DNA of 64,000 bases from Pasteurella oralis (GCF_002850605.1 NZ_NXGB01000003.1:284257-348256); one strand, 5' to 3'. Shown: positions 29,523 through 40,804, counted from the first letter of the stretch. The notes: generated from the sequence alone by a model not told the origin. Numbers and translations: made by a program.

Positions 29523-29637
29523 CATTGGTTATCAGAGTAAAATGTCTTGAGTAAATTGTGAATAACAGCAAATAAGACAGTTTGCGGTTATTCAACTTAC
29601 ACGAGAATTTCCACTTTATTGTATGGCACTAAAAAAG

Positions 29638-29665
29638 AAAGGCAATTGTAACAATCGCCTTTTTG
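29638..29665. terminator. Terminator between mfd and mglC
   Basis: AAAGGCAATTGT / ACAATCGCCTTT hairpin with a T tract on the plus side and A-rich flank on the minus side; serves both convergent units. Confidence 0.65.
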
Positions 29666-29686
29666 TTGCTAGTGCTATACGTCTTT

Positions 29687-30697
29687 TTATTTTTTCTTCG
29701 CGTATTTGAGAGAGTCGATAGCAACGGCAAGAATGATAATGCTACCTTTGATGATATATTGCCAGTACGGATTAACACCGATGTAGGTTAAACCATAGTT
29801 GATTACAGTGAAGATAATTACCCCAGTCACTACACCGATGACAGTACCTACACCGCCCGCAAATGACACACCACCAACCACACAAGCTGCAATAGCATCT
29901 AACTCATACATGAAACCTAAGTTGTTAGTGGCAGAACCGATACGACCTGCTTCTAACATACCACCAAAGCCATAGAACATACCTGCGATCATGTAGATGA
30001 CAACTAAGTTACGTGCTACGTTGACACCAGATACACGTGCAGCTTCTGGGTTACCACCAATAGCAAAGATGTTTTTACCAAAACGTGTCTTATTCCAAAG
30101 AATCCACACTAAGAAGGTGGCGATAGCCGCATAGATAGTGATGTAAGATAGTTTAAATGTACCAAATTTAAAGAAACCTTGTGCAAAAGCAGAGAATGTT
30201 TCGTTAAAACCTGCAATTGGCGAGCCTCCGACAGCATCATAGTAAAGCGAGTTAATCCCATACACAATGATCATTGTCCCCATAGTGGCAATAAATGGCG
30301 TGACATTTAAGTAAGCAATAACCAAACCATTCACTAGACCAATGATGGCACCAATTGCACATACAGTTAAGATAACCACCGGAATTGGCAATTCTGGGAG
30401 ATCTGGAAAAACGCGGTTAAAGTTATCCATCGCCTGTAATAACGTTGCAGAAATTACCGCAGCTAAACCAACTTGGCGACCTGCGGATAAGTCGGTTCCT
30501 TGTGTGACTAACAAGCCTGCAACCCCTAAAGCAATGATTAAGCGCACGGAGGATTGAGTTAAAATATTACTAAAGTTTCTTAAGTTTAAGAACGTTGGAT
30601 CTTGAACAATGATGATCCCTAAGAGAATCAACAATACAAAGTAAATTGCATTTTGTTTAAAGAAATCAAGGGATTTATTTTGTTTTAACGCAGCCAT
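29687..30697 (-). CDS. mglC: Galactose/methyl-galactoside ABC permease MglC
   Basis: Membrane subunit of the high-affinity D-galactose ABC importer. The 336 residues form about ten helices of the BPD_transp_2 family: LIIALGVAGLLVTQGTDLSAGRQVGLAAV near 50-80 and GGNPEAARVSGVNV, the conserved loop before the ATPase contact. It ends the leftward mglB-mglA-mglC operon, 23 bp after mglA. The assignment to galactose rests on the adjacent MglB and the neighbouring gal genes. Confidence 0.93.
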   Translation of the reverse strand: MAALKQNKSLDFFKQNAIYFVLLILLGIIIVQDPTFLNLRNFSNILTQSSVRLIIALGVAGLLVTQGTDLSAGRQVGLAAVISATLLQAMDNFNRVFPDLPELPIPVVILTVCAIGAIIGLVNGLVIAYLNVTPFIATMGTMIIVYGINSLYYDAVGGSPIAGFNETFSAFAQGFFKFGTFKLSYITIYAAIATFLVWILWNKTRFGKNIFAIGGNPEAARVSGVNVARNLVVIYMIAGMFYGFGGMLEAGRIGSATNNLGFMYELDAIAACVVGGVSFAGGVGTVIGVVTGVIIFTVINYGLTYIGVNPYWQYIIKGSIIILAVAIDSLKYAKKK

Positions 30698-30720
30698 AAT
30701 TATTTCCTTAATTCTGTGCT

Positions 30721-32241
30721 TTATAAATATTTTGCAGCGAGTTGTAAAATTTCTTCTTGTGAGGTTTCTGCTGTATTAACAATACCTGCTACTTTACCAT
30801 TACTCATCACGAGAATACGGTCTGTTACTCCTAATAATTCTGGCATTTCAGAAGAAATCATAATGATACCTTTATCTTTTTTTGCCAATTCCATGATGAG
30901 TTGGTAAATTTCATATTTCGCACCAATATCAATACCACGAGTTGGTTCATCTAACATTAAAATCTCAGGTTGAGTTAGTAACCAGCGACCAATAATCACT
31001 TTTTGCTGGTTACCTCCAGATAAGGAACCAATATTCGTTTTGTGTGAAGGTGTTTTCACATTCATTGAATCAATTACCCATTGAGTATCGCTTTTCATTT
31101 TCGCGTTACTGAGCAAACCAAGCTTACTAATGTAAGATTTCATATTAGAAATCAAGGAATTAAATTCAATGCTGAGATTGGCATAAATTCCAGTAGAGCG
31201 GCGTTCTTCGGTGACTAAAGCAAAACCATTATTAATTGCTTCAAAGGCATTACGATTTTTCACTTCCTTATCATGTAGTTTAATGACACCTGATTTGCGT
31301 TCACGTACACCAAAAATTGTTTCAACGATATCAGTACGTTTAGCCCCAACAAGCCCTGCAATACCTAATACTTCACCTTTACGCAGTTCAAAACTAACAT
31401 CTTGAATAGAGGGTTGGTTAAGTGCGGTTAGATTTTCTACAGTTAAGATCGTCTCTTTTGGTTCATTGGTTTTCGGTGGGAAGCGTTGAGTTAATTCACG
31501 TCCAACCATCATAGACACAATTTGATCCATCGTGCTGTTTTTTACTTCAACGGTATTAATCCATTTGCCATCACGTAAAATCGTAATTTCATCACAAATT
31601 TTGAAGATTTCGTCCATTTTGTGCGAAATATAAATGATGCCACAACCACGCTGTTTGAGTTTTGCAATGATTTTAAATAGATGTTCTACTTCTTTTTCAG
31701 ATAGAGAGGAAGTTGGTTCATCCATAATCACGATTTTGGCATCATAAGAAAATGCTTTAGCGATTTCGATCATTTGCATTTGTGACACAGAAAGCTTTGC
31801 CACTTTTTCTTTTGGATCGATATCGATATCTAATTCTTCAAAGATTGCTTTCGTGTCACGGTACATTTTTCCATGATCGACGAAGCCTGCTTTTAATGGG
31901 TAGCGACCAAGCCATAGATTGTCCATAACGGTGGTTTGCTTCACCAAATTAAGCTCTTGGTGTACCATAGAGATTCCGTTTTCTAAGGCCTCTTTTGATG
32001 TTTTAAAATTGACTGGTTTATCTAAGAACAGGATATCGCCTTCGTCTTTACTGTAAATACCGAATAAACATTTAAGTAATGTTGATTTACCTGCGCCATT
32101 TTCACCCATTAATGCGTGTACAGAATGAGAGCGAACAGTAAGATTGGCATTATCTAATGCTTTAACGCCAGGAAAGGATTTACAGACATTAGTCATTGTG
32201 AGCAGTATTTCACTGTCTTGATTTGGAATTTGAGTGGTCAT
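30721..32241 (-). CDS. mglA: Galactose/methyl-galactoside ABC importer ATPase MglA
   Basis: Double ATP-binding subunit of the galactose importer. N-terminal cassette: Walker [10 protein letters not shown] near 50, signature LSVSQMQ and Walker [12 protein letters not shown]-terminal cassette: degenerate Walker [10 protein letters not shown], but intact LSGGNQQK and [11 protein letters not shown], as usual in sugar ABC proteins of this type. The ATG at 32241 with GAGG seven bases upstream gives 506 residues, the length of E. coli MglA. The GTG at 32253 is less likely. A terminator-like hairpin separates it from mglB. Confidence 0.94.
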   Translation of the reverse strand: MTTQIPNQDSEILLTMTNVCKSFPGVKALDNANLTVRSHSVHALMGENGAGKSTLLKCLFGIYSKDEGDILFLDKPVNFKTSKEALENGISMVHQELNLVKQTTVMDNLWLGRYPLKAGFVDHGKMYRDTKAIFEELDIDIDPKEKVAKLSVSQMQMIEIAKAFSYDAKIVIMDEPTSSLSEKEVEHLFKIIAKLKQRGCGIIYISHKMDEIFKICDEITILRDGKWINTVEVKNSTMDQIVSMMVGRELTQRFPPKTNEPKETILTVENLTALNQPSIQDVSFELRKGEVLGIAGLVGAKRTDIVETIFGVRERKSGVIKLHDKEVKNRNAFEAINNGFALVTEERRSTGIYANLSIEFNSLISNMKSYISKLGLLSNAKMKSDTQWVIDSMNVKTPSHKTNIGSLSGGNQQKVIIGRWLLTQPEILMLDEPTRGIDIGAKYEIYQLIMELAKKDKGIIMISSEMPELLGVTDRILVMSNGKVAGIVNTAETSQEEILQLAAKYL

Positions 32242-32265
32242 ATCCAACCTCACATAAAAAAGAGG

Positions 32266-32292
32266 GGAGGGTTTACCTCCCCGAGAGTTACA
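32266..32292 (-). terminator. Attenuator-like hairpin between mglB and mglA
   Basis: On the minus strand GGGGAGG-TAAAC-CCTCCCC is followed by TCTTTTTT. This is a good intrinsic terminator inside an operon, placed where partial termination would give more binding protein than ATPase and permease. Confidence 0.7.
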
Positions 32293-32310
32293 ACTTATTG
32301 TTATAGATTA

Positions 32311-33303
32311 TTATTTTAAGAAATCGCCTAAATTATCAGCGTCGACACCAACGTAAGGAATACGTACCACACGGTCTTTTAATTGCCATTTTGTTCCTTC
32401 AGTAGCTGGTTTACCTTTTGCAAGATTATTTGTTAATTGGACAACGGCTTTACCTTGGTTAACACCATCGTTTAATACAGTTCCTGCAATTTCGCCTTTT
32501 TTGATTAACTGTAGTACTTCTGGTAATGCGTCAACACCAAAGATTGGTAATTTTTTACCATGTGCTTTTGTGGCTTCTAATGCACCCATTGCCATACCAT
32601 CGTTGTTAGCGATGATAACTTCAATTTGACTTGCTTTAGAGCTTGATAGCCAAGCATCCATTTTATCTTTTGCTAAAGCAGCGTCCCACATCCCTGTATC
32701 GATAAATAATTGTTCAGTTTGAATACCTTTATTATTTAATTCTTCGATAACAAATTTAGTACGTGCTTCTGCATCTGGGTGACCTGGCTCACCTTTTAAC
32801 AATACATATTGAATTTTGCCATCTTTATTTAAGTCATAATCAGGGTTTGCTTTCCAATGTTTAGCAATTAATGAACCTTGGATTAAACCTGATTCTTTCG
32901 GATCAGTACCTACATAGTAAGCATGTTCATAGCTACCAATTGCTTTTGCACCAGGATCTTTATTGAAGAATACAACAGGAATGTCATCAGGTTTTGCTTT
33001 ACCGATAATAGTTGGTGCAGCAGCAGGGTCAACTAAGTTAATTGCTAATGCTTTTACACCTTTAGAAATCAATCCATCAACTTGGTCATTTTGTACGGCT
33101 TGTGCATTTTGTGAGTCATTCATTAATAACTCAATATCTTTAAATTGTTCAGCTTCTTTATTAATTTCTTTACGCATTAGTGACATGAAGTTATCGTCAT
33201 ATTTGTAAATGGTTACACCAATGCGATCTGCTGCTTGAGCTGCTGAGGCAGCAACACCTAGACCTACTGCTAAAGCTACTGCGCTTAATACGGTTTTTTT
33301 CAT
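32311..33303 (-). CDS. mglB: D-galactose/glucose-binding periplasmic protein MglB
   Basis: Periplasmic receptor of the galactose importer. The 330 residues start with a signal peptide ([24 protein letters not shown], cleavage near residue 24). The mature protein is a Peripla_BP_4 domain opening [17 protein letters not shown]. It has the EF-loop-like calcium segment [11 protein letters not shown], typical of E. coli MglB. AGGAG stands before the ATG. First gene of mglBAC; upstream are a CRP site and a GalS-type operator. Confidence 0.95.
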   Translation of the reverse strand: MKKTVLSAVALAVGLGVAASAAQAADRIGVTIYKYDDNFMSLMRKEINKEAEQFKDIELLMNDSQNAQAVQNDQVDGLISKGVKALAINLVDPAAAPTIIGKAKPDDIPVVFFNKDPGAKAIGSYEHAYYVGTDPKESGLIQGSLIAKHWKANPDYDLNKDGKIQYVLLKGEPGHPDAEARTKFVIEELNNKGIQTEQLFIDTGMWDAALAKDKMDAWLSSSKASQIEVIIANNDGMAMGALEATKAHGKKLPIFGVDALPEVLQLIKKGEIAGTVLNDGVNQGKAVVQLTNNLAKGKPATEGTKWQLKDRVVRIPYVGVDADNLGDFLK

Positions 33304-33409
33304 AATAACTCTCCTGTTTGGGACTAATGGATGTTGTTATCTTTTTGCTTTTTAACCCACTTTGCCTAGATAACTGGTTGGCATGATACTGGAAAATAGT
33401 GTTCAAGAC

Positions 33410-33425
33410 TGTGATCTCACTCACA
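33410..33425. promoter_or_regulatory. CRP-cAMP site of the mgl promoter
   Basis: TGTGATCTCACTCACA is a full match to TGTGA-N6-TCACA. It lies about 107 bp upstream of mglB, where catabolite activation of mgl is expected. Confidence 0.8.
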
Positions 33426-33428
33426 TTT

Positions 33429-33444
33429 GTGAAAACGATTACAA
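33429..33444. promoter_or_regulatory. GalR/GalS-type operator of mgl
   Basis: GTGAAAACGATTACAA matches the LacI-family gal operator (GTGNAANCGNTTNCAC) at all but the last base. It is 3 bp from the CRP site, so repressor and activator would compete or interact. Confidence 0.7.
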
Positions 33445-33504
33445 TTGACTAATGAAAGTGTTAGATTGATCACATTTTTTATTTGTTTTCTTTTCAATAA
33501 ATGC

Positions 33505-33546
33505 AAAAAGTGCGGTGAAATCTTATGAAATTTCACCGCACTTTTT
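33505..33546. terminator. Paired-USS terminator downstream of the gal repressor gene
   Basis: AAAAAGTGCGGTGAAA faces TTTCACCGCACTTTTT around a 10-base loop. It combines two uptake signals with a bidirectional intrinsic terminator, 52 bp after the repressor gene. Confidence 0.85.
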
Positions 33547-33597
33547 ATATGGTTAAATGAAAATGTTTACGTTTTCATAGCTAATGAATCCACATGG

Positions 33598-34590
33598 CTA
33601 TTTTTGTTCTACGGAAAAACGCCTTACCAGTGTTGGATTAAATTGAATGTGGGTTGGTGCTTTGACTTCTTGATCAACTAAACTGAGCGCTAATTTGGCA
33701 GCGTAAGTTGCCATTAAATCAATCGGATAGCGAATAGTCGTTAATTTAGGAATAAGATAACGCGCAATAGGCATATCATCAAAACCAATAATAGAACATT
33801 GTTTTGGTACGTTAATGTTGTTTTCACTTAACACTGAAATTGCTCCTGCTGCCATTGAGTCATTATAAGCCACTACGGCAGTGAGATCGGAGTTATAACT
33901 TAATAGATTTATCATGGCTTCTTCTCCACCTTCAAAGTCAGGTGAACTATGAGTAATCGCATGTTCAATGATCGGGATATGATAATGTTTGAGTGCCGCG
34001 AGATAACCTTGTTTTCTTTCCACTTCATCACTAATGTAGTGATTTGAACCAATATAGCCAATTTTACAGTGTCCTAATTTAATTAAGGTTTCTGTGGCGA
34101 CAAAGGTGCCTTTTTCATTATCTAAACTAACGCAACGGTGTTCATAGCCTTGCACAATGCGATTAATGATGACCATGCCTGGTACTTTTGCTAAATATTG
34201 GCTAAGTATTTCATCACTCAGTGCCTTGGAGTGAACAACAAGGCAGCTACAGCGTTTACGTAATAATGTATCAATAGCTTCTTTTTCTGCATTGTGGTAA
34301 CCAATCCCAATCAAAATTGTTTTCTTATATTCTTCAGCGACTTTATCAACAGCTTTAACCAGTATAGCAAAAAAGGAGTCGGTCACATCGGTGACAACGA
34401 CACCGATAGTATCAGTATTTTTCATTGCAAGAGCTTGTGCATTTGCGTTAGGTTGATAACCTAATTTTTCTACTGCCGCTTGTACTGCTAAGCGAGCTTT
34501 GGCACTGGCAGAAGGGTGGTTGTTGAGCACGCGAGACACGGTGGCGACAGAAACGCCTGCGTGTTGTGCTACATCATGAATAGTAACCAT
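33598..34590 (-). CDS. galS: LacI-family galactose operon repressor (GalS/GalR)
   Basis: DNA-binding repressor that responds to galactose. The 330-residue protein has the N-terminal LacI helix-turn-helix ([22 protein letters not shown]) and a periplasmic-binding-like sensor domain. It lies between mglBAC and galTKM, and gal-type operators precede both units and probably its own gene. GalS and GalR cannot be told apart from the sequence alone; one protein probably does both jobs here. Confidence 0.9.
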   Translation of the reverse strand: MVTIHDVAQHAGVSVATVSRVLNNHPSASAKARLAVQAAVEKLGYQPNANAQALAMKNTDTIGVVVTDVTDSFFAILVKAVDKVAEEYKKTILIGIGYHNAEKEAIDTLLRKRCSCLVVHSKALSDEILSQYLAKVPGMVIINRIVQGYEHRCVSLDNEKGTFVATETLIKLGHCKIGYIGSNHYISDEVERKQGYLAALKHYHIPIIEHAITHSSPDFEGGEEAMINLLSYNSDLTAVVAYNDSMAAGAISVLSENNINVPKQCSIIGFDDMPIARYLIPKLTTIRYPIDLMATYAAKLALSLVDQEVKAPTHIQFNPTLVRRFSVEQK

Positions 34591-34649
34591 AATTAATATG
34601 ACCTTTCCTTTGAGAACAACTTAATCTCATCATATAAAATTTTTGTTAT

Positions 34650-34666
34650 GTTTGAAAACGCTTACC
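34650..34666. promoter_or_regulatory. Gal-type operator near the repressor gene start
   Basis: TTTGAAAACGCTTACC resembles the gal operator (core GAAAACGNTTAC) 60 bp upstream of the repressor gene; suggests autoregulation. Confidence 0.5.
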
Positions 34667-34782
34667 TTTGAATTTGACAACTAAATCACAAAAATAACGG
34701 CAAATCTGTTGAGATTTATTGATTTTGTGATCTAGTTAACAGTTTATTTTTGGTAATTTGTTATCTTATACAAATAACAAAA

Positions 34783-34798
34783 TGTAACCGTTTTCAGT
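34783..34798. promoter_or_regulatory. Gal-type operator in front of galT
   Basis: TGTAACCGTTTTCAGT is an inverted-complement gal operator (TGAAAACGGTTACA), 18 bp before galT. It is ~130 bp from the operator at 34650, a spacing compatible with repression by looping. Confidence 0.6.
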
Positions 34799-34815
34799 TA
34801 TTGGGAGTATAAAAG

Positions 34816-35862
34816 ATGAGTCATCAACTATTTGAACCAACCGATCACCCACATCGTCGTTATAATCCATTAACTGATCAATGGGTGCTTGTATCGCCAC
34901 ACCGTGCTAAACGTCCGTGGCAAGGACAACAAGAGAAAGTTGCAGAGGATGAAAAGCCAAGTCATGATCCAAGTTGTTATTTATGCCCGAATAATAAGCG
35001 GATTACAGGCGAACAAAACCCAGATTACCAAAGGCCTTTCGTGTTTAAAAATGACTTTTCTGCGTTATTAGAAGATACACCTAACCCAGAAAAAACGACA
35101 GATCCTTTATTTCAAATTTCAAAAGCACAAGGCGAAAGTCGCGTTATCTGCTTTTCGCCAGATCATAACAAAACCTTACCATTATTAACAGTCTCGGAAA
35201 TTGTGGATGTGGTTAAAGTCTGGCAAGATCAGTTAGCTGAATTGGGTAAAAAATATCAATGGGTACAAATTTTTGAAAACAAAGGGGCAGCCATGGGCTG
35301 TTCAAATCCCCATCCGCATGGTCAAATTTGGGCGAATAGTTTTTTACCAAATGAAGTGGCACATGAAGATCAGACGCAACGTGCTTATCTAGAAAAATAT
35401 GGTTCAGTCATGTTAGTTGATTATGCTAAGCGTGAGTTAGAGTTAAAAGAGCGAATTGTGGTTGAAACAACACATTGGTTAGCTGTCGTGCCTTATTGGG
35501 CAGTTTGGCCATTTGAAATTTTATTGTTGCCTAAAACACAAGTTAAACGTCTAACAGAATTAGATGAAGAACAGTCACAAGACTTAGCTCTAGCATTGAA
35601 AAAGTTAACAACAAAATACGACAATCTGTTTGAAACCTCTTTCCCTTATTCAATGGGATTTCATGCTGCGCCATTTAATGGTGAAAGTAATGATCATTGG
35701 CAATTACATGCGCATTTTTATCCGCCTTTATTACGTTCTGCGACGGTACGTAAATTTATGGTGGGTTATGAAATGTTAGGCGAGTCGCAGCGTGATTTAA
35801 CTGCGGAGCAGGCAGCAGAACGATTGCGCATATTAAGTGAAGTACATTATAAACAAAAATAA
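34816..35862 (+). CDS. galT: Galactose-1-phosphate uridylyltransferase
   Basis: Leloir pathway: exchanges UMP between UDP-glucose and galactose-1-phosphate. The 348-residue protein has the zinc cysteines Cys54 and Cys57, and the active-site HPHGQ at 166-170; His168 corresponds to the nucleophile His166 of E. coli. The C-terminal [23 protein letters not shown] segment is also present. GGGAG precedes the ATG. First gene of galT-galK-galM; no galE is present in this window. Confidence 0.96.
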   Translation: MSHQLFEPTDHPHRRYNPLTDQWVLVSPHRAKRPWQGQQEKVAEDEKPSHDPSCYLCPNNKRITGEQNPDYQRPFVFKNDFSALLEDTPNPEKTTDPLFQISKAQGESRVICFSPDHNKTLPLLTVSEIVDVVKVWQDQLAELGKKYQWVQIFENKGAAMGCSNPHPHGQIWANSFLPNEVAHEDQTQRAYLEKYGSVMLVDYAKRELELKERIVVETTHWLAVVPYWAVWPFEILLLPKTQVKRLTELDEEQSQDLALALKKLTTKYDNLFETSFPYSMGFHAAPFNGESNDHWQLHAHFYPPLLRSATVRKFMVGYEMLGESQRDLTAEQAAERLRILSEVHYKQK

Positions 35863-35942
35863 AAGCATTATGTTAACTGGGGTTGAATACCCTTAAATAG
35901 AATTAAGAACTCTGTAAAAGAACAATAAAAAAGGAATATGAA

Positions 35943-37100
35943 ATGACACCACAGCAATCAGCTCAAACTTTATTCCAACAAAAATTTAATACTGAACCGA
36001 CTTTAAATGTTTATGCGCCAGGACGAGTGAATATTATTGGTGAACATACAGATTATAACGATGGTTTTGTCATGCCTTGTGCGATTAATTATGGTACAGC
36101 AATTAGCGGGCAAGCGCGCGAAGACAGCATTTTTAAAGTGTTTGCAGCTGATCTTGCCCAATGGGATGAATTTGATTTAGCCCAACCAATTGAACCAGAA
36201 TTAAGTAAAAAGTGGACTGGTTATGTACGTGGTGTTGTGAAATTTATTCAACAGTGCTGTCCAGAATTTAAGTGCGGTGCAAATCTAGTGATTTCAGGTA
36301 ATGTTCCTTTATCTGCTGGTTTGAGTTCATCTGCATCATTAGAAGTGGCAGTGGGTAAATTCTGTCAACAGTTAGCAAATTTAGCGTTGACTAATACTGA
36401 AATCGCCTTGATTGGACAACAAGCCGAAAATCAATTTGTGGGTTGTCAATGTGGCAATATGGATCAGTTGATTTCAGCACTAGGTCAAAAAGATCATTTA
36501 TTAATGATCGATTGTCGTAGTTTAGAGACTATCCCTACGCCTATTCCTGAGAATATTGCGGTAATGATTGTCAATTCTCATGTGAAACATGACTTAGTCG
36601 CAGGTGAATATAATACCCGTCGTCAACAATGTGAAAAGGCTGCTCAATTTTTTGGAGTAAAAGCGTTACGCGATGTTTCCATTAAACAATTTAAGCAAAA
36701 AGAAGCAGAATTGACTGCACTTGATCCAGAAGTGGCTAAACGTGCTCGTCATGTCGTGACAGAAAACCAGCGCGTGCTAGATGCAGTTAAAGCATTACAA
36801 GCTGGTAATCTCACATTATTAGGTGAATTAATGGCACAGTCTCATGCTTCAATGCGTGATGATTTTGAGATTACTGTACCACAAATCGATTATTTAGTTG
36901 AACTTGCGCAAGTTGCCATTGGTAATGCTGGGGGCGCTCGAATGACTGGTGGCGGTTTTGGTGGTTGTATTGTTGCTGTTGCACCAATTGAAAAAGTAGA
37001 GGCTGTGCGTCAAATCATTGCAGATAACTATGAAAAACACACGGGTTTAAAAGAAGATTTTTATGTATGTACAGCATCGCAAGGAGTGGCTGTATGTTGA
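35943..37100 (+). CDS. galK: Galactokinase
   Basis: Phosphorylates alpha-D-galactose at C1. The 385-residue GHMP kinase has all three motifs: galactokinase signature [15 protein letters not shown] (~29-43), the ATP loop [15 protein letters not shown] (~121-135) and [13 protein letters not shown] near 333-345. AAAAAGGAA precedes the ATG. It is 80 bp downstream of galT and overlaps galM by 7 bp. Confidence 0.97.
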   Translation: MTPQQSAQTLFQQKFNTEPTLNVYAPGRVNIIGEHTDYNDGFVMPCAINYGTAISGQAREDSIFKVFAADLAQWDEFDLAQPIEPELSKKWTGYVRGVVKFIQQCCPEFKCGANLVISGNVPLSAGLSSSASLEVAVGKFCQQLANLALTNTEIALIGQQAENQFVGCQCGNMDQLISALGQKDHLLMIDCRSLETIPTPIPENIAVMIVNSHVKHDLVAGEYNTRRQQCEKAAQFFGVKALRDVSIKQFKQKEAELTALDPEVAKRARHVVTENQRVLDAVKALQAGNLTLLGELMAQSHASMRDDFEITVPQIDYLVELAQVAIGNAGGARMTGGGFGGCIVAVAPIEKVEAVRQIIADNYEKHTGLKEDFYVCTASQGVAVC

Positions 37101-38122
37101 TTCAAACTGCACAAGGAAATGCGCCAGATGGCTTGCCATTTCAGGTCTTCACTTTAACAAATAGTCATGGTATGTCCATTCAAATGATGGATTGGGGCGC
37201 AACATGGATATCTTGCAAAGTGCCCGTTAAAAATCAATTACGCGAAGTATTATTAGGCTGTCAATTAGAAGATTATCTCGTACAGCAAGCTTATTTAGGG
37301 GTGACTGTTGGGCGTTATGCAAATCGTATTGCACAGGGGCAGTTTGAGCTAAATGGCAAATCTTTCCAATTGAGTCAGAATCAGGGAAAACATCAATTGC
37401 ATGGTGGTTTGCATAGCTTTGATCGGCAACGTTGGCAGTTGGTTAAGTGCGGTCAGAATTTTGTGAGTTTTATGTTGTATTCTACTGATGGTGATCAAGG
37501 TTTTCCTGGAAATGTTGAGGTTGCCGTGACTTATACATTGACTGAGAGCAATTGTGTTGAAATTACGTTTGATGCTAAAGCGGATCAAGATACACCGTTA
37601 AATTTAACGAACCATGCTTATTTTAATTTAAATGATGCAGATTATGGTTGTGATATTCGTAACCATCATTTGCAGTTAAATGCTGCTCAGTATTTGCCTG
37701 TTGATCAAGCAGGTATACCGAATGCACCATTAAAGTCTGTGCAACAAACAAGCTTTGATTTTCGGCAGATGAAGCAAATTGCACAAGATTTTTTACAAGA
37801 TGAGCAATTATTAGTAAAAGGCTACGATCATGCTTTCTTATTGGGCGACAATAAAGAGGAAATGTGTGCGATTTTAACAGCACAAGATGGTTCACTGAGT
37901 TTACGAGTATCGACTTCGCAGCCAGCACTACAAGTGTATACAGGTAACTTTCTTGCTGGAACGCCAAATCGCTTTGCTGGAGTTTATACTGACTATGCAG
38001 GTATAGCGTTAGAAACACAGGCATTACCAGATACACCTAATCATCCAGAATGGTGGCAGTTAGGAGGAATAAGTCGCGCAAATGAGAAATATCATCACTG
38101 GACACAATTTCAATTTTTATAA
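37094..38122 (+). CDS. galM: Aldose 1-epimerase (mutarotase)
   Basis: Interconverts alpha and beta anomers of galactose so that galactokinase gets the alpha form. The 342-residue protein has the family residues [12 protein letters not shown], the general acid in [10 protein letters not shown] (His) and the catalytic Glu in [12 protein letters not shown]. The ATG at 37094 lies inside the last codons of galK, and the upstream extension is discarded. Last gene of the gal operon; a terminator follows. Confidence 0.95.
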   Translation: MLIQTAQGNAPDGLPFQVFTLTNSHGMSIQMMDWGATWISCKVPVKNQLREVLLGCQLEDYLVQQAYLGVTVGRYANRIAQGQFELNGKSFQLSQNQGKHQLHGGLHSFDRQRWQLVKCGQNFVSFMLYSTDGDQGFPGNVEVAVTYTLTESNCVEITFDAKADQDTPLNLTNHAYFNLNDADYGCDIRNHHLQLNAAQYLPVDQAGIPNAPLKSVQQTSFDFRQMKQIAQDFLQDEQLLVKGYDHAFLLGDNKEEMCAILTAQDGSLSLRVSTSQPALQVYTGNFLAGTPNRFAGVYTDYAGIALETQALPDTPNHPEWWQLGGISRANEKYHHWTQFQFL

Positions 38123-38153
38123 CATTATAATAATCAATGCGAATTGTTGTTTT

Positions 38154-38178
38154 GCCCCACTGTCTAGGGGCTTTTTTT
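38154..38178 (+). terminator. Terminator of galTKM
   Basis: GCCCC (38154-38158) pairs with GGGGC (38167-38171), followed by eight T. Confidence 0.8.
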
Positions 38179-38244
38179 TGCTATTATTGAGGAAATATGT
38201 TAATTTTCAACGGTCAATGTTGACGGAAACTTATTCAAATTTTT

Positions 38245-39147
38245 ATGATAAACGAAGACCACTCGAATACTAATCAAACTGAACATTTGCAAAAGAAAAG
38301 TTTTTTTCAATCTTTATTTGGGCGTTTTTTCCAAGGGGAGCTAAAGAATCGCGAGGAGCTTGTTGAAGTTATTCGTGATTCAGAACAAAATGATCTTATT
38401 GATCAGGATACACGAGAGATGATTGAAGGCGTGATGGAAATCGCCGAATTACGAGTACGTGACATCATGATTCCTCGTTCACAAATTGTGTTTATTCAAA
38501 CTGATCAAAATCTCGATTCTTGTCTTGATACGATTATTGAATCTGCTCACTCTCGTTTTCCTGTGATTGCCGATGAGCGAGATAATATTGCGGGGATTTT
38601 ACATGCTAAGGATTTACTCAAGTTTTTACGCTCTAATGCTGAAGAGTTTGATTTAATGCCATTACTTCGCCCTGCGGTAATTGTGCCAGAAAGTAAGCGT
38701 GTTGATCGGATGTTGAAAGATTTTCGTTCTGAACGTTTTCATATGGCTATTGTCGTAGATGAGTTTGGTGCAGTATCTGGCTTAGTGACTATTGAAGATA
38801 TTCTTGAGCAAATTGTTGGTGATATTGAAGATGAATTTGATGAAGAAGAAATTGTCAATGTACGTCAGCTTTCGCGCCATACTTACGCAGTACGCGCATT
38901 AACAGACATCGAAGATTTTAATCAACAATTTAATACGCATTTTGCCGATGAAGAAGTGGATACTATCGGTGGTGTGGTAATGCAAGCTTTCGGTTATTTA
39001 CCGAAGCGCGGTGAAGATATTACTCTGGAAGGTATTAATTTTAAAGTGACTTCAGCTGATAGCCGCCGGCTTATTCAATTGCGTGTGACTGTTACGGATG
39101 AACAATTAGCCGAGATTGTGAAAGCGGAAGAAGCGAAAGAAGATTAA
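38245..39147 (+). CDS. corC: CorC/YbeX family protein (CBS-domain, magnesium/cobalt efflux-related)
   Basis: Soluble protein linked to Mg/Co homeostasis and ribosome assembly. The 300-residue protein has an N-terminal segment [18 protein letters not shown], two CBS domains ([18 protein letters not shown] near 70-90; ...[25 protein letters not shown] near 165-190) and the C-terminal CorC_HlyC domain. It is followed directly by lnt, the same pair as in E. coli. In E. coli the ybeZ-ybeY genes sit just upstream; here they are 16 kb away. Confidence 0.92.
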   Translation: MINEDHSNTNQTEHLQKKSFFQSLFGRFFQGELKNREELVEVIRDSEQNDLIDQDTREMIEGVMEIAELRVRDIMIPRSQIVFIQTDQNLDSCLDTIIESAHSRFPVIADERDNIAGILHAKDLLKFLRSNAEEFDLMPLLRPAVIVPESKRVDRMLKDFRSERFHMAIVVDEFGAVSGLVTIEDILEQIVGDIEDEFDEEEIVNVRQLSRHTYAVRALTDIEDFNQQFNTHFADEEVDTIGGVVMQAFGYLPKRGEDITLEGINFKVTSADSRRLIQLRVTVTDEQLAEIVKAEEAKED

Positions 39148-39168
39148 TCGTTAATGAGTTTAACAATT

Positions 39169-39190
39169 AGCACGAGTTTTTACTCGTGCT
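39169..39190 (+). terminator. Hairpin between corC and lnt
   Basis: AGCACGAGT pairs with ACTCGTGCT around a TTTT loop. Only TTAATT follows, so it may weaken rather than stop read-through. Confidence 0.5.
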
Positions 39191-39207
39191 TAATTATTTG
39201 GAACAAA

Positions 39208-40761
39208 ATGAAGAAACATATTTGGGTTTATTTAATCGCAATTATTTCTGGGGCAATGGGTGTTTTCGCATTTTCTCCTTTTGATTATTGGGGATTTGCT
39301 TATATCGCTTTACTGGGCTTGATTTTTGTTGTGAAAACTGCTGAAAAACGGACCGCACTTTGGGGAGCATTTTGGTGGGGGGTAGCTTTCTTTACCTTTG
39401 GCGTGAATTGGTTACATGTGAGCATACATCACTTTGGAGGAACGCCTCTCATTGTGAGTTATCTACTTGTTGTTGTGTTAGCCGCATATCTCGCGCTCTA
39501 TCCTGTACTTTTTGCCTATTTAGTACGCCGTTTTCAAGTTAACAGCCTAGCAATGTACCCTGTGATCTGGACTTTTACAGAGTTTCTACGAGGCTGGATT
39601 TTTACGGGGTTTCCATGGTTACAATTTGGTTATAGCCAAATTGATAGTCCATTTGCCCATTTAGCACCTTTATTTGGTGTGACGGGTGTCACTTTCTTTG
39701 TTATGTGGGTCAGTGCAATCATCTTTAGCATTATTACTGCATTACTTCATCAACCAAGAAAATTAAATGTTGCTCTGATTAATGTTGCGTTACTGGTCGT
39801 AGTGAGTAGTTTGAGTGCTTATACATCACAAATAAATTATGTGAAGCAAGTGAAAGAGAAAGGACTTAAAGTAACTTTAGCACAAGGCAATATTGAACAA
39901 AATTTGAAATGGGATCCTGATTATCTTTATAAAACCTTAGATATTTACCACAAGTTAATCGCGCGACACTTAGGTAAAACAGATGTTATTATTTTGCCTG
40001 AATCTGCATTGCCTGTATTAGAAAATCGTATTCAGCCTTTTTTTAAAGGATTACAAGAATTAGCTTATCAAAGCGGTACAGAAGTGATCGTTGGTACAGT
40101 ATATCAAGATGAAATACAAGATAAGCTATTTAACTCGATTGTCACATTAGGTAATAAAACTCAGTCTTATTCACTTGACACGGCAAATCGTTACAATAAG
40201 CATCATCTTGTACCTTTTGGTGAGTATGTGCCCTTAGAAATGATCTTGCGCCCACTCGGTAACGTATTTAATTTACCAATGTCTGCTTTTCAAGCTGGTG
40301 ATGAGGTACAATCGCCATTACAAGTGAAAAATCAGCATTTCACTGCTGCGATTTGCTATGAAATTATTTTAGGTGAACAGCTACGCCAAAATATGCAAAA
40401 AGAAACAGATTTTATTTTAACAGTTTCAAATGATGCATGGTTTGGTGATTCAATTGGTCCTTGGCAGCATTTGCAGATGGCGAGAATGCGAGCATTAGAA
40501 CTCGGAAAACCAGTTATTCGCGCAACGAATACAGGCATTAGTGTATTTATTGATGAACAGGGTAAAATTGTGGCGCAAGCACCACAATTTGTTGAAACGA
40601 CATTAACCTATCACATAAGCCCAACAGAAGGTAAAACACCTTATTCTGTTTTAGGCAATCTACCAATTTATGCTTTATCTCTATTACTTTTGTTAATGAG
40701 AGGATTTAATGTATTGATTCGACGTCGCCTTCAAGCCAATATTGATTTAAGTACAAACTAG
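39208..40761 (+). CDS. lnt: Apolipoprotein N-acyltransferase
   Basis: Inner-membrane enzyme that adds the third acyl chain to lipoproteins. The ATG at 39208 gives 517 residues starting MKKHIWVYLIAIISGAMGVFAFSPF. The upstream in-frame ATG at 39154 would put a hairpin inside the gene and is rejected. About seven membrane segments come first, followed by a carbon-nitrogen hydrolase domain with the triad: Glu in ILPESALP, Lys in RYNKHHLVPFGEYVP and Cys in AAICYEIILGE. Paired with corC. Confidence 0.93.
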   Translation: MKKHIWVYLIAIISGAMGVFAFSPFDYWGFAYIALLGLIFVVKTAEKRTALWGAFWWGVAFFTFGVNWLHVSIHHFGGTPLIVSYLLVVVLAAYLALYPVLFAYLVRRFQVNSLAMYPVIWTFTEFLRGWIFTGFPWLQFGYSQIDSPFAHLAPLFGVTGVTFFVMWVSAIIFSIITALLHQPRKLNVALINVALLVVVSSLSAYTSQINYVKQVKEKGLKVTLAQGNIEQNLKWDPDYLYKTLDIYHKLIARHLGKTDVIILPESALPVLENRIQPFFKGLQELAYQSGTEVIVGTVYQDEIQDKLFNSIVTLGNKTQSYSLDTANRYNKHHLVPFGEYVPLEMILRPLGNVFNLPMSAFQAGDEVQSPLQVKNQHFTAAICYEIILGEQLRQNMQKETDFILTVSNDAWFGDSIGPWQHLQMARMRALELGKPVIRATNTGISVFIDEQGKIVAQAPQFVETTLTYHISPTEGKTPYSVLGNLPIYALSLLLLLMRGFNVLIRRRLQANIDLSTN

Positions 40762-40769
40762 AAACTAAA

Positions 40770-40795
40770 AACCACTTTTTAAAAGTGGTTTTTTA
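40770..40795. terminator. Terminator of lnt
   Basis: AACCACTTTT / AAAAGTGGTT inverted repeat followed by TTTT. Confidence 0.75.
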
Positions 40796-40804
40796 TTAGC
40801 ATTA

